Source: Candidatus Kapaibacterium sp.
GTDB taxonomy: Bacteria > Bacteroidota > Ignavibacteria > Kapaibacteriales > UBA2268
Direction: 5' to 3'
DNA: 51,977 nucleotides
Assembly (NCBI GenBank): GCA_026418625.1
Contig: JAOABA010000040.1
Span: 1-51,977 of the forward strand
Of this stretch, positions 43,878-51,977 are shown in pieces. The notes under the pieces were generated by a model. It did no database searches, was not told where the DNA came from, and worked only from the letters and a program-made list of their open reading frames with translations. The position numbers and the translations under genes are program-made. Positions within the stretch are counted from its first letter, which is position 1. Each line of letters opens with the position of its first letter.

Positions 43878-44869
43878 AAAGATTACAGTTTGACTTGTTT
43901 TTTTCAGCTGTTCTATTAATTACTTTATTTTTGGGCATCAAAACAGATGTATTTTCTCAAGATGGAGCAAAAAAAGCTGAAGAGCCACCAGCATATCAGC
44001 TTAAATTTATACCTCCACAAACAATCAGGCACGTATATAAGATGCACGATTCAACAGTTGTTACAAGAATTTTTAGCGACAACAGCACAAAAAAATACAC
44101 CCGTGAAGTTTGGTATTATTTTAATTTTGTTATGCCAAATCCCCCTAAGGAAGGGTTTATGACTTTTGAAGTTTCGATTGATTCATTGAAGTATAAATTT
44201 ACTGAAGGGGAGGCAGTTTTTGAGTTTGATTCTCAGGCTGATAATCCCGGTGCATTAACCTTTGAAGACCTTGTTGCAACAATTGTTCCTCTTGGTAATG
44301 AATTTAATTTGACTTATTCTCCTTATGGAGAGGTTGCAAAAATTGATGGAGAACGTTACGAATTTATGAAAGATTTCATCAGACAACAAAAAAGTAATCC
44401 AATGAGTGATGCAATAATGAATTTTGTTTGGGAAGAAGGTATATCTCTCGATAGGTTGAAATTTCTTGCAGATGTTAAAAAGATATATTTTACCCCTGAA
44501 CCCATTGAGATTGATACACTTTGGGAAACCCCAATAGAATTTCAACTTGATCATATCAATTTTTTTGATACTTTAACTGCAAAGATTACAAAATTTAAAG
44601 ATGGTTATTTTCATATAGACGCAGTCTCGAACAATATTCAGGCAAAAAACAAACCTGCAAAATTATATGGCATAAAAACTCAATTAATTGAAGTTGCTGA
44701 CGCTAAGGGTAATGGCGAATACCATCTTGTCCTTCATAATAGAGGATTTGTATCCAAAGCAGAGCTAAAATATAATGTTGAAATAGGGTCTTATATTAAG
44801 AAAGAATATTTCAAACAAAAAATTGAAACAAAAACAACTTGGGAATTATTAAAACAATTTAAGTTTTAA
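43874..44869 (+). CDS. Secreted protein of unknown function
   Basis: The ATG at 43874 (331 residues) overlaps the Nudix stop and starts a signal peptide (MKRLQFDLFFSAVLL). The frame opens 16 codons earlier inside the Nudix gene. The mature protein is mostly beta (YQLKFIPPQTIRHVYKM, then long alternating strands), with two halves that look like a lipocalin- or LolA-type curved sheet, but no family can be named. It lies just upstream of the module B sigma gene; only 56 bp separate them. Confidence 0.5.
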   Translation: MKRLQFDLFFSAVLLITLFLGIKTDVFSQDGAKKAEEPPAYQLKFIPPQTIRHVYKMHDSTVVTRIFSDNSTKKYTREVWYYFNFVMPNPPKEGFMTFEVSIDSLKYKFTEGEAVFEFDSQADNPGALTFEDLVATIVPLGNEFNLTYSPYGEVAKIDGERYEFMKDFIRQQKSNPMSDAIMNFVWEEGISLDRLKFLADVKKIYFTPEPIEIDTLWETPIEFQLDHINFFDTLTAKITKFKDGYFHIDAVSNNIQAKNKPAKLYGIKTQLIEVADAKGNGEYHLVLHNRGFVSKAELKYNVEIGSYIKKEYFKQKIETKTTWELLKQFKF

Positions 44870-44891
44870 AAATAAAAAATTTATTTTCTTT

Positions 44892-44920
44892 GTAACTTAT
44901 TTAAATTTTAAATGTTATTA
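44892..44920 (+). promoter_or_regulatory. Predicted ECF-sigma promoter of the module B sigma operon
   Basis: GTAAC (44892-44896), 17 nt, GTTATTA (44914-44920). The 14-mer TTTGTAACTTATTT around the -35 is exactly repeated at 46724-46737. The ATG of the sigma gene is at 44926, so the transcript would start almost at the initiation codon, predicting a leaderless or very short-leader mRNA. Confidence 0.6.
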
Positions 44921-44925
44921 CAACG

Positions 44926-45486
44926 ATGAAGAGTGACTTCGAGCAATATGATGATGTTGAGCTTTTCTATTTGATGAAGTCGGGTAGCGGGCATTCGGAG
45001 GAAGCTTTTAGAATATTATATAACAGATATTCAGCAAGGATATATTCATATTGCCGAAAGTTTTTGGGAAACAAAGAAGAAGCGAGGGATGTTTTTCAGG
45101 AAGCATTTGTCAGGTTTTATCAAAGCGCCCAAGAAGAAAGGGAAATGACAAATGTTCCAGCTTTTTTACTTAAGATTGCAAGAAATCTATGTGTTAATCT
45201 AAAAAGGAAAGACACCTCGGCGTTGACGTTTGAAGATTATATGTCTTCAACTTATGAGAGAAGTGATAATGATGAGTTATTAAACTTGATTAAGACAGGA
45301 ATGGAATTATTACCGCCAGAGTATAAGGAACTTTTTATTTTAAGAGAGTATGAGGGATTAACTTATAACGAAATAGTCAATGTAACTGGGTTACCACTTG
45401 CAACGGTCAAAATTAGACTGTTCAGAGCAAGACAAAAGTTAAGAGAAATTTTAGCGCCATATTTGGCTGATTTATCAAAATATTAA
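44926..45486 (+). CDS. ECF-type RNA polymerase sigma factor (module B)
   Basis: The 186-residue sigma factor is paralogous to the product of 39156. Region 2 is AFRILYNRYSARIYSYCRKFLGNK.EARDVFQEAF (residues 27-61 by motif), and region 4 is LLPPEYKELFILREYEGLTYNEIV...LATVKIRLFRARQKL. The N-terminus (YDDVELFYLMK) and the C-terminus (APYLADLSKY) align with module A. The downstream barrel-type anti-sigma gene follows after 28 bp. No Shine-Dalgarno is visible, in keeping with a predicted leaderless transcript. Confidence 0.92.
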   Translation: MKSDFEQYDDVELFYLMKSGSGHSEEAFRILYNRYSARIYSYCRKFLGNKEEARDVFQEAFVRFYQSAQEEREMTNVPAFLLKIARNLCVNLKRKDTSALTFEDYMSSTYERSDNDELLNLIKTGMELLPPEYKELFILREYEGLTYNEIVNVTGLPLATVKIRLFRARQKLREILAPYLADLSKY

Positions 45487-45514
45487 TGTATAATTATTTG
45501 ATTGCAGAGTAGTT

Positions 45515-46723
45515 ATGAATGAATCAAGTTTTCAAAGTCCTTCTGAACTTCTTCATCTTTTTTTAGATGGAGAACTTGAAGCTGGGAAAGAGACATTTTT
45601 ATTTTCTGAACTTGCTTCGAATGAAGAATTACGAAGCGAGATGAGAGATTTAATGTTAATTCGCAACAAGATTAAAGCGGATTCTGCTCCTATTGCACCA
45701 CCTTTGGAAACAACAGCATCAGTCTTTAGTTCTTTGGGCTTTAACCCTACATTGCTTAATCCAAATGCTGTTGCACCATTTTCTGGTATTGTTCTTTCTA
45801 CTCTGAAAAAGCTATGGGCACCAATTACCACAGCAATTGTAGCCTCTTTGATAACTTATTTTGCAATCAATAATAATCTTGACTATTTGTCTACTCAATG
45901 TCATTTACCTATGATGGTTTCCTATTCCATTGAACCATTAACTCAAGATATTGCAAAAAATAATCCTAAAGAAAAAATAATTTATAAATATTTTGATAAT
46001 TCTTCTTATAACAATCTTGCTAACAATAATATTTATGCTAAAGAGAACCAATCTCAATTTGATTCAAAATCAAATGTGAATAATACAGATTTAATTAATT
46101 TTGTCAAAATGGATGAAATCCAAAATAATTCAGCATTTACACTTGCTGAGGGTAAAACTAAATATAATCAAATCAATTTAGGAAAAAATTCATTAAGTCT
46201 TAATCAACCAAAAGTATTAAAAAATCAAGACAATGAATATTCTTTGCAACTTAGAGGAATAAACGGGATATCTTTTCCGTCCGTTCAAGTTCCTTACAAG
46301 CAGAATACAGTATTCTCAAATATGAGTGCTGCCTTCTATTTTGCTCGTTTCGGAAATTTCAGGATTGGCTTTGAATTTGGCAATGAGCCTTTCGGTCAGG
46401 TCTTCAACAATAACGAAGGTGGAACTGAATGGCAATACACTCAAAATGCTGCAATTTACTGGGCTGGTCTTGATATTATGTATATTTTCGATAAAGAATT
46501 TTTATTCAATGGAGGTCCTAAACCTTTTGTTCAAGCAACACTTGGAGGAACTGAACTTGGTCCCATAGGCAAATTTATTACGGGTTTGCAATATTTCTCG
46601 AAAGAGACTGGTATTGGTGCAATGATTGGTTTGGAGGGAACAGTTCTTTCTTATATCAACCAAAAAGTATGGTATAATACGAAGAAAATAGGCTTTACTT
46701 ATGGAATGTCATTTCATTTTTAG
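45515..46723 (+). CDS. Anti-sigma-like protein fused to an outer-membrane-type beta-barrel (module B)
   Basis: The 402-residue protein repeats the module A design: acidic helical domain (about 8-52, ELLHLFLDGELEAGKETFLF), the conserved APPLETTASVFSSLGF (60-75, matching APSAKSTVAIFSGLSM in module A), one membrane helix (100-118), an Asn-rich linker (119-240), and about eight strands ending in TYGMSFHF. Sequence identity between the barrels is low, so the two may sense different signals. It should span both membranes and bind the module B sigma. A non-sensor outer-membrane protein with a spurious N-terminus is the less likely alternative. Confidence 0.68.
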   Translation: MNESSFQSPSELLHLFLDGELEAGKETFLFSELASNEELRSEMRDLMLIRNKIKADSAPIAPPLETTASVFSSLGFNPTLLNPNAVAPFSGIVLSTLKKLWAPITTAIVASLITYFAINNNLDYLSTQCHLPMMVSYSIEPLTQDIAKNNPKEKIIYKYFDNSSYNNLANNNIYAKENQSQFDSKSNVNNTDLINFVKMDEIQNNSAFTLAEGKTKYNQINLGKNSLSLNQPKVLKNQDNEYSLQLRGINGISFPSVQVPYKQNTVFSNMSAAFYFARFGNFRIGFEFGNEPFGQVFNNNEGGTEWQYTQNAAIYWAGLDIMYIFDKEFLFNGGPKPFVQATLGGTELGPIGKFITGLQYFSKETGIGAMIGLEGTVLSYINQKVWYNTKKIGFTYGMSFHF

Positions 46724-46726
46724 TTT

Positions 46727-46752
46727 GTAACTTATTTGTCAGTTGAGTGTTA
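46727..46752 (+). promoter_or_regulatory. Predicted ECF-sigma promoter of the module B lipoprotein/T9SS unit
   Basis: GTAAC (46727-46731), 17 nt, GTTA (46749-46752). It begins immediately after the barrel gene stop (46723) and predicts a start of transcription near 46759, about 29 nt before the lipoprotein ATG at 46788. It would give the lipoprotein and the T9SS protein extra expression when the sigma is free. Confidence 0.55.
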
Positions 46753-46787
46753 ATGTATTTGTAAAAAATGTAAGATGGAAAATTAGA

Positions 46788-47468
46788 ATGGACAGATTTA
46801 ATTTAATATTTATTTTTCTTATATCACTTCTGCTTTGGTCTTGTTCTTCTCCAATGGATTTGGACACACCAAAGGAGAAAAGATTGGTTGGTAATCCCCC
46901 TGCAAAAGTATTCCCTAAAATCAATACAATTTTGCTTGAAGAAAATGGAATAGCAAGAGAGTTTGTTGCTAAGGATTATTCCATCGCAGTGGATACATCC
47001 AAAGATATACCTTTGATTTGGATGAATTTTTTACTTGACTCTTATGATAATAAAAAAAGCACTGAAAGAATTAGTATAAATAACATTAATTTTCGAATAG
47101 ATTCTACTCAATTAACAGGACAGCCAATAAAGATAGTTCCAAATATTATTAATCCAACTTGCTGGGCTAAATACACAATAAATCGTGGATTAAATATCCA
47201 GTCTGACACCACAATTAATTCAGGTGATTCAAAAAATATCACCGAATTATCTTTTAGTTATAACAAATCAAGAAAAGAAATCTGGGCATACATTTATTCT
47301 AAAATTTATGACCACAAAGTCTGGAAAGAACAAAAGGATACAGTGGTTTACGATACTACTTGGGTTGGTGGTGTTCCCAACATCAAGGAAATAAGATTGA
47401 GACTCGAAGAAATAAGGACAAAGCAAGATTCTTTATTTTTGAACACTAAGTTACTTTTGAAATATTAA
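46788..47468 (+). CDS. Lipoprotein of the sigma/anti-sigma module B
   Basis: The ATG at 46788 (226 residues) is preferred: GGAAAA lies upstream and it begins a lipoprotein signal (MDRFNLIFIFLISLLLWSC). An earlier TTG at 46743 would lie inside the predicted promoter. It shares VDTSKDIPLIWM and the following pattern with the module A lipoprotein, so they form one family at low identity. A trio of strands around KDTVVYDTTWVGGVPNIKE is seen in B only. It is encoded between the barrel protein and the T9SS protein and probably meets one or both at the outer membrane. Confidence 0.6.
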   Translation: MDRFNLIFIFLISLLLWSCSSPMDLDTPKEKRLVGNPPAKVFPKINTILLEENGIAREFVAKDYSIAVDTSKDIPLIWMNFLLDSYDNKKSTERISINNINFRIDSTQLTGQPIKIVPNIINPTCWAKYTINRGLNIQSDTTINSGDSKNITELSFSYNKSRKEIWAYIYSKIYDHKVWKEQKDTVVYDTTWVGGVPNIKEIRLRLEEIRTKQDSLFLNTKLLLKY

Positions 47469-47500
47469 AAGCTTTTCATAAATAATTTTGAGGTGGAACT

Positions 47501-50041
47501 ATGAAATTCAAAGTTGTTCTCGTTCTCTTATTTTCTTTTTTATTTTTATATGAAAATTCATTAGCTTTAGAAGCTCCGAAGCCCCCTCTTAAATTTACTG
47601 GATATGTTCAAGATAATAACCAAAACAATGCAAATTCAGTTTATTTCAAGTGGATGAAAAATCCCGAGGGGACTCAGCCAAATTTGTTTATACTTTATAT
47701 TGCAACAGAAAACACACAAGATTTATCAAAATTTAAACGATTTGATTATATCAAAGCAGGGAATCAACTGGATTATAGTTTCGTTTTAGGTGGTCTCAAA
47801 GCAGGGCAGTATTCATTTTATTTGACTTCAGGTGCAATTGATGGAAATTACATAATCGAAAGTAGTAACTCTGATATTGTTTTTATTGAAATTAAAAACA
47901 ATGAAAAACCATTTATCAGAATTATATCCCAGCCACCAACGTATGCTGCCATCGGAAAAGAATATATATATAATGTGAAAGCTATTACAAATTTACCCGA
48001 CAATTGCCCGCTTGTTTATTCTCTTGCACAGTCACCTAAAGGAATGAAAATAGATGAAACAACTGGTATTATTAGATGGGTTCCTGAAGAAAATGGTGTT
48101 TTCAAGGTATCAATTATGGTAGGAACAACTTGCAAAATTAATGTTGAGCCTGCTTTTCAGGATTTTGCAATTACCGTTGGGCAAAATAATCAGGGTTATG
48201 TGAAAATTACAAGCCAACCTCCACACACAGCGTTTGTTGGAGAGCCTTTGATTTATCAAATCATTGCACAATCAAATATAAGATGTCCGATATTATTTGA
48301 CCTAACCAATGATGTTCCAAATGAAGTAGGATTTGATAGACAGTCTGGCTTACTAAAATGGATTCCTACAAAGCCGGGAACTTATAAATTTATTGTAAAA
48401 GCATACCTTGAATGCGACGATAAGATAAGTGATTCACAAACTTTTGTAATAGAAGTAAAAGAAGGGCATAATGATGATTTTTGTGCCTTGATTACAGGCT
48501 TTGTTGAGTTTGATAATGAAAATGTGCCCGTCAAAGAAGGTAGAGTAAATGCTTGGAGAATTGATAAAAGAACTAATGCTAATTTAACTTATTCTGCTCC
48601 AATTGCTCAAGGTAATTTTACGCTAAAAGTTCCTGCAGGTATTTATTTTTTGAATTTTGATGGACCTGAATTCTTGAACGAATGGTATAAAGATGCAATT
48701 TCGATTGACAAAGCTCAAAAACTTGAATTAAAGTGCGACGATCAGATTAAACTGAATATAACTGTGGAAAGGAAGAAACTACCGAAGACTTTCACTGTTA
48801 GCGGAAATGTGTCAAATGAATCAGGAGATAAACCCTTATTAGCATCTATTCAGTTTATTCCAATTGATTTAGATAAAAACTACAGAGATCCAAATCAACC
48901 AGTTCCTAATACTTTCACAACAAGAACTGATGAAAAAGGAAACTACAGTATAAAACTTCCTGATAATTTTATTTATCGAGCTTATGCTATACCAGTGGAC
49001 AATAATTATTATCCACAATATTATGATAAAGTGGATTCCCCATTCGAAGCAGATTTAATTGAACTAACTGGAGATATAAGCGGTATAGATTTTAGATTGA
49101 AAGAACGTCAGCAATTCAAAAATTCATTTACTGGGAAAGTTGTTTCCGATAACGATGGTAGCCCTCTTCATTCTTTAGTTTTTGCGTATTTAGTAAATCA
49201 AAACAACAATTCTAATCAAAGATTTTCAAGAATGGCAGAAACTGACAGAAGCGGTTACTTCAGATTCGAAAACCTTATACCGGGGCAATATGTTCTTCTG
49301 TCAATTCCTTACGACAGAGCTTACACTCCCGGTTACTACAAAATGGGAGAAGTAGCTACTCTCAAATGGCGAGAAGCCACAAGGATTAATGTTGGCGAAA
49401 ATATGATTGATATCATATTCGAAATAAGACATAAAAACAGAGCTGGACTTAAAGGCATCATTCAGATTGACGGTGTTGTTATTGATAATAGCGGGGTTAT
49501 TAAAAAGTCCGATAGTCCCTCAACACTTAACACTCTTGCAGGTGCTTTTGTATATGTTATTGATGAATTTGGTGAGCTTTCTGACTATACTTTCACTGAT
49601 ATTAACGGAAGATTTTATCTTAGTGAAGTCTCAGATGGAGAAAACACTCTTGTAGTTGACTATGTTGGATTCAAAACCTTTGAGCAAAAACTCATAACTG
49701 ATTATTCAGAAAATATAAGAAATAGCGGTCTTCTTGTTGCCCTCGATAACGATGAACCATTATCTAATGATGATCTTTTCGATAACAATAATATAGAAAT
49801 TGCAATTTATCCCAATCCAGTAAATAGCAATATGACTCTGAAGTTTTCTGGAAAAGCTGGAATAGCAAACATCTACATCTACGATAATTTGGGTAATCTT
49901 GTTCATTCAGCTATTTTGCAAACAACCGAGGGAATCAACATAACTAAATTAGATTTGAGGAACTTGAATCAAGGTATATATTTCTTGAGAATTGACAGAA
50001 ATAATAAACAGCAGACTACAAAGTTCACTATAATCAGATAG
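47501..50041 (+). CDS. Large T9SS-sorted surface protein with Ig-like and carboxypeptidase-regulatory-like domains
   Basis: The 846-residue protein has a signal peptide (1-22), a fibronectin-like domain (28-130), two putative Ig/cadherin-like domains of the He_PIG type (GMKIDETTGIIRWVPEENG near 178 and GFDRQSGLLKWIPTKPG near 278), three carboxypeptidase-regulatory-like domains (about 330-740, each with a TDxxGxYxxxxLP-type turn), and a type A sorting domain (IAIYPNPVNSNMTLKF to TTKFTIIR). It should be exported by the T9SS and held on the surface. GAGGTGG fixes the start. It is the last gene of module B and ends before a strong terminator. Confidence 0.82.
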   Translation: MKFKVVLVLLFSFLFLYENSLALEAPKPPLKFTGYVQDNNQNNANSVYFKWMKNPEGTQPNLFILYIATENTQDLSKFKRFDYIKAGNQLDYSFVLGGLKAGQYSFYLTSGAIDGNYIIESSNSDIVFIEIKNNEKPFIRIISQPPTYAAIGKEYIYNVKAITNLPDNCPLVYSLAQSPKGMKIDETTGIIRWVPEENGVFKVSIMVGTTCKINVEPAFQDFAITVGQNNQGYVKITSQPPHTAFVGEPLIYQIIAQSNIRCPILFDLTNDVPNEVGFDRQSGLLKWIPTKPGTYKFIVKAYLECDDKISDSQTFVIEVKEGHNDDFCALITGFVEFDNENVPVKEGRVNAWRIDKRTNANLTYSAPIAQGNFTLKVPAGIYFLNFDGPEFLNEWYKDAISIDKAQKLELKCDDQIKLNITVERKKLPKTFTVSGNVSNESGDKPLLASIQFIPIDLDKNYRDPNQPVPNTFTTRTDEKGNYSIKLPDNFIYRAYAIPVDNNYYPQYYDKVDSPFEADLIELTGDISGIDFRLKERQQFKNSFTGKVVSDNDGSPLHSLVFAYLVNQNNNSNQRFSRMAETDRSGYFRFENLIPGQYVLLSIPYDRAYTPGYYKMGEVATLKWREATRINVGENMIDIIFEIRHKNRAGLKGIIQIDGVVIDNSGVIKKSDSPSTLNTLAGAFVYVIDEFGELSDYTFTDINGRFYLSEVSDGENTLVVDYVGFKTFEQKLITDYSENIRNSGLLVALDNDEPLSNDDLFDNNNIEIAIYPNPVNSNMTLKFSGKAGIANIYIYDNLGNLVHSAILQTTEGINITKLDLRNLNQGIYFLRIDRNNKQQTTKFTIIR

Positions 50042-50086
50042 TATTTTTAGAATAAAATTAGTAAAATTTTTTTATAGACCTTTTAA

Positions 50087-50131
50087 AAAAGGGATGTTTG
50101 AACTTCTTGGGGAGAAACAAACATCCCTTTT
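50087..50131. terminator. Bidirectional terminator between module B and purB
   Basis: Fourteen bases (50087-50100) are exactly inverted at 50118-50131 around a 17-nt loop. Both arms end in A/T-rich tails (AAAA on the left, TTTT on the right), so it can stop transcription from the T9SS gene and from purB. Confidence 0.85.
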
Positions 50132-50177
50132 AGTTTGTAGAGACACAGCTAAATAATAAGTAGTCTTTGTTTAATTT

Positions 50178-51473
50178 CTATCCAAGACCGAGCCTATTGA
50201 AGATATAATCAACAGATTTATAAATTTCGTCAAATGAGAATAATGTTAGAACTTCTTCTTTTGTTAAATGAGCCATTAGCTCTTCATTTTCGAGAATAGA
50301 TAGCTTGAAATCCTTCTTGGTTTCCCAGGTTTTCATAGCAGACTTTTGAACCAGTTCGTAAGCATGTTGTCTTTTTAAACCTTTTTTCGTCAGGGCAAGT
50401 AAAACTTTCTGGGAATAGATTAAACCATTCGTTAAATTCAGGTTTTTAAGCATATTCTCTGGATAGACAATCAATTTGTCAATCAATTCAATGGCTTTGT
50501 TGAGGATATAATCGAGAGAAATGGTTGAGTCAGGCAAAATAATTCTTTCGACACTACTATGGGAAATATCTCGTTCGTGCCATAAAGCGTTATTTTCCAT
50601 TGCAGCCAAAGCATTAGAGCGAATGAGCCTTGCCTGCCCACAGATATTTTCTGCAGTAATTGGATTTCGTTTATGCGGCATAGCAGAACTGCCTTTTTGT
50701 CCCTTTGAGAAATATTCTTCTGCTTCAAGAACCTCCGTCCTTTGCAAATGACGGACTTCGAGGGCAATTTTTTCGAGCATTGAAGCAATAATCGCCAAAG
50801 TTGACAAAAAGAAAGCGTGGTTGTCTCGCTGAACAATCTGAGTGGATATCAAAGCAGGGCTTATTCCGAGTTTTGAGCAAACGTATTCCTCAACCTTAGG
50901 TGAAATATGCTCGAAAGTGCCAACTGCACCGCTTATTTTGCCTGTTGCAACATCTTTGATTGCTTTTTCTAATCTTTCAATGTTCCTTTGACACTCCGAA
51001 AACCAAAGAGCAAATTTTAGCCCGAAAGTCATTGGTTCGGCGTGAACACCGTGGGAGCGCCCTATGCAGGGAGTATATTTAAATTCAATAGCTCTTTTCT
51101 TCAGAACATCCTGAAGTTTCAACAAATCCTGATGAAGGAGTTCACCGGCACGCTTGCATTGAACTGCAAGGCAGGTGTCAAGAACGTCACTTGAAGTCAT
51201 TCCAAGGTGAAGATATCTTGCATCCTCGCCGATATACTCTTCCAAGTTTGTTAGAAAAGCAATAACATCGTGCTTTGTAGTCTTTTCGATTTCTAAAATT
51301 TTTGCGATGTCGAATTTAGCTTCTTTTCTGATTTTTTTTGCAGATTCTTCAGGTATTTCGCCTAATTCAGCGAGTGCTTCACAAGCTAAAATCTCAATTT
51401 CGAGCCAGATTGAGTATTTTGTCTCATCTGTCCATATATTACCCATTTCGGGGCGAGTGTATCTTGGAATCAT
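50178..51473 (-). CDS. purB: Adenylosuccinate lyase
   Basis: PurB cleaves adenylosuccinate and SAICAR in purine synthesis. The 431-residue protein has the fumarase/aspartase-superfamily loop SSAMPHKRNPI (with the catalytic Ser), an HLGMTSSDVLDT stretch near residue 94 and GRSHGVHAEPMTFG near residue 138. The length is normal. It lies 9 bp after recA, so the two may be co-transcribed. purK is found at the other end of the window and not linked. Confidence 0.95.
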   Translation of the reverse strand: MIPRYTRPEMGNIWTDETKYSIWLEIEILACEALAELGEIPEESAKKIRKEAKFDIAKILEIEKTTKHDVIAFLTNLEEYIGEDARYLHLGMTSSDVLDTCLAVQCKRAGELLHQDLLKLQDVLKKRAIEFKYTPCIGRSHGVHAEPMTFGLKFALWFSECQRNIERLEKAIKDVATGKISGAVGTFEHISPKVEEYVCSKLGISPALISTQIVQRDNHAFFLSTLAIIASMLEKIALEVRHLQRTEVLEAEEYFSKGQKGSSAMPHKRNPITAENICGQARLIRSNALAAMENNALWHERDISHSSVERIILPDSTISLDYILNKAIELIDKLIVYPENMLKNLNLTNGLIYSQKVLLALTKKGLKRQHAYELVQKSAMKTWETKKDFKLSILENEELMAHLTKEEVLTLFSFDEIYKSVDYIFNRLGLG

Positions 51474-51482
51474 TGTTTTGAC

Positions 51483-51977
51483 CTATTTCTTCGATTTAAA
51501 AAGATCTTTAACCATTTGCTCTAATTCAGCAAAGAGATTTTTATCTTCTGTAAGTAATTTTTTCATTCCTTCGCGTCCTTGAGCTCTTTCGCCCTTGAAG
51601 GTATACCAAGAGCCGCTCTTTGTGATAATACCGTTCTCAGTTCCCAAATCAATCATATCTCCGAGCTTAGAAATTCCTTCATTATACAATATGTCAAACT
51701 CTACTTCTTTAAATGGAGGCGCTACCTTGTTCTTAACTATTTTAACTCTGACACGGTTCCCGATAATATCCTGACCTTCTTTAATAACCTCTTTACGTCT
51801 TATATCAATTCGGACGGAGGCATAGAATTTAAGTGCATTTCCGCCAGTCGTAGTCTCAGGATTCCCGAACATAACACCGATTTTACTTCTAAGTTGATTT
51901 GTAAAGATAACGCAGGTATTGGATTTTCCTATTGCAGCATTCAATTTTCGCATTGCTTGAGACATAAGTCTTGCCTG
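51483..51977 (-). CDS. recA: RecA recombinase, C-terminal part (5' end outside the window)
   Basis: RecA forms filaments on single-stranded DNA for recombination and SOS induction. The reading frame is open at the window edge: [12 protein letters not shown] runs into it, so this is a partial gene. Family marks are [27 protein letters not shown] (by motif; loop L2 included), VRIDIRRKE and the C-terminal domain with [17 protein letters not shown]. Walker A and B lie upstream of the window. It ends 9 bp before purB. Confidence 0.95.
   Translation of the reverse strand, partial: QARLMSQAMRKLNAAIGKSNTCVIFTNQLRSKIGVMFGNPETTTGGNALKFYASVRIDIRRKEVIKEGQDIIGNRVRVKIVKNKVAPPFKEVEFDILYNEGISKLGDMIDLGTENGIITKSGSWYTFKGERAQGREGMKKLLTEDKNLFAELEQMVKDLFKSKK

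Noticed and set aside
46743-46787. A TTG start for the module B lipoprotein
   Set aside because: It would lie inside the predicted promoter and place 15 residues before a complete lipoprotein signal peptide.

Overview
The window is AT-rich (roughly one third G+C by eye) and reads as chromosome of a Gram-negative bacterium from the Bacteroidetes/Chlorobi/Ignavibacteria/Kapabacteria assemblage. The evidence is two proteins with C-terminal type IX secretion (T9SS) sorting domains, DUF5916 and OPT-family membrane proteins, a rhomboid-like protein with the C-terminal tail usual in this group, many lipoproteins with Bacteroidetes-like signal peptides, LptE and KdsB (an LPS outer membrane), and ECF sigma factors followed by non-zinc anti-sigma proteins. 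The species cannot be fixed from the sequence alone. No tRNA, rRNA, CRISPR array or intact insertion sequence was seen.

Layout. 1-3370: three minus-strand genes for secreted proteins, including two tandem paralogues. They are bracketed by two copies of a 39-bp element made of a hairpin plus a Shine-Dalgarno and a 9-codon mini-ORF, followed by a heptamer tandem repeat and dispersed palindromic repeats. 3371-6009: purK and truA (divergent), then a toxin-antitoxin pair whose YoeB-type toxin carries an in-frame stop. 6081-14913: a long minus-strand run with a degenerate rhomboid, a lipoprotein with ASH-like repeats and a heme-binding-type domain, nuoE, hpnD, hpnC, an MGMT-type domain, a cellulose-synthase-like glycosyltransferase, lptE and a metallo-beta-lactamase-fold hydrolase. 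15078-19290: a LEA-type lipoprotein, a membrane protein with three winged-helix-like modules, and a DUF5916 protein. 19378-29871: NDH-2, a compact pepT-OPT-flippase-rlmI operon, lpdA and typA. 29876-33318: an electron-transfer operon of a four-cluster ferredoxin subunit, a HybB/NrfD-type membrane subunit and a 13-heme cytochrome. 33543-36858: a glutaminyl cyclotransferase-like lipoprotein, kdsB, a secreted protein and an ATP-grasp protein with an AT-hook-like tail. 36981-50041: two paralogous sigma/anti-sigma modules with their T9SS cargo. 50178-51977: purB and the C-terminal part of recA.

The most interesting system lies at 36981-50041. Each of two modules encodes an ECF sigma factor, then a protein joining an N-terminal anti-sigma-like domain, one inner-membrane helix, a long periplasmic linker and a C-terminal outer-membrane-type beta-barrel ending in Phe, then a lipoprotein of a shared family. 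Each module is linked to one T9SS-sorted protein: divergent in module A, and last in the operon in module B. A promoter-like motif ([G/C]TAAC, exactly 17 nt, GTTA, often GTTATTA) occurs four times: before both sigma genes, before the divergent T9SS gene and before the module B lipoprotein/T9SS unit. By eye it was found nowhere else in the intergenic DNA. The likely reading is two autoregulated trans-envelope signalling units that sense the state of the outer membrane or cell surface and control surface proteins. The barrel-bearing anti-sigma proteins resemble in layout the dual membrane-spanning anti-sigma factors (Dma) reported from Bacteroides; that comparison is from memory and has not been checked by alignment.
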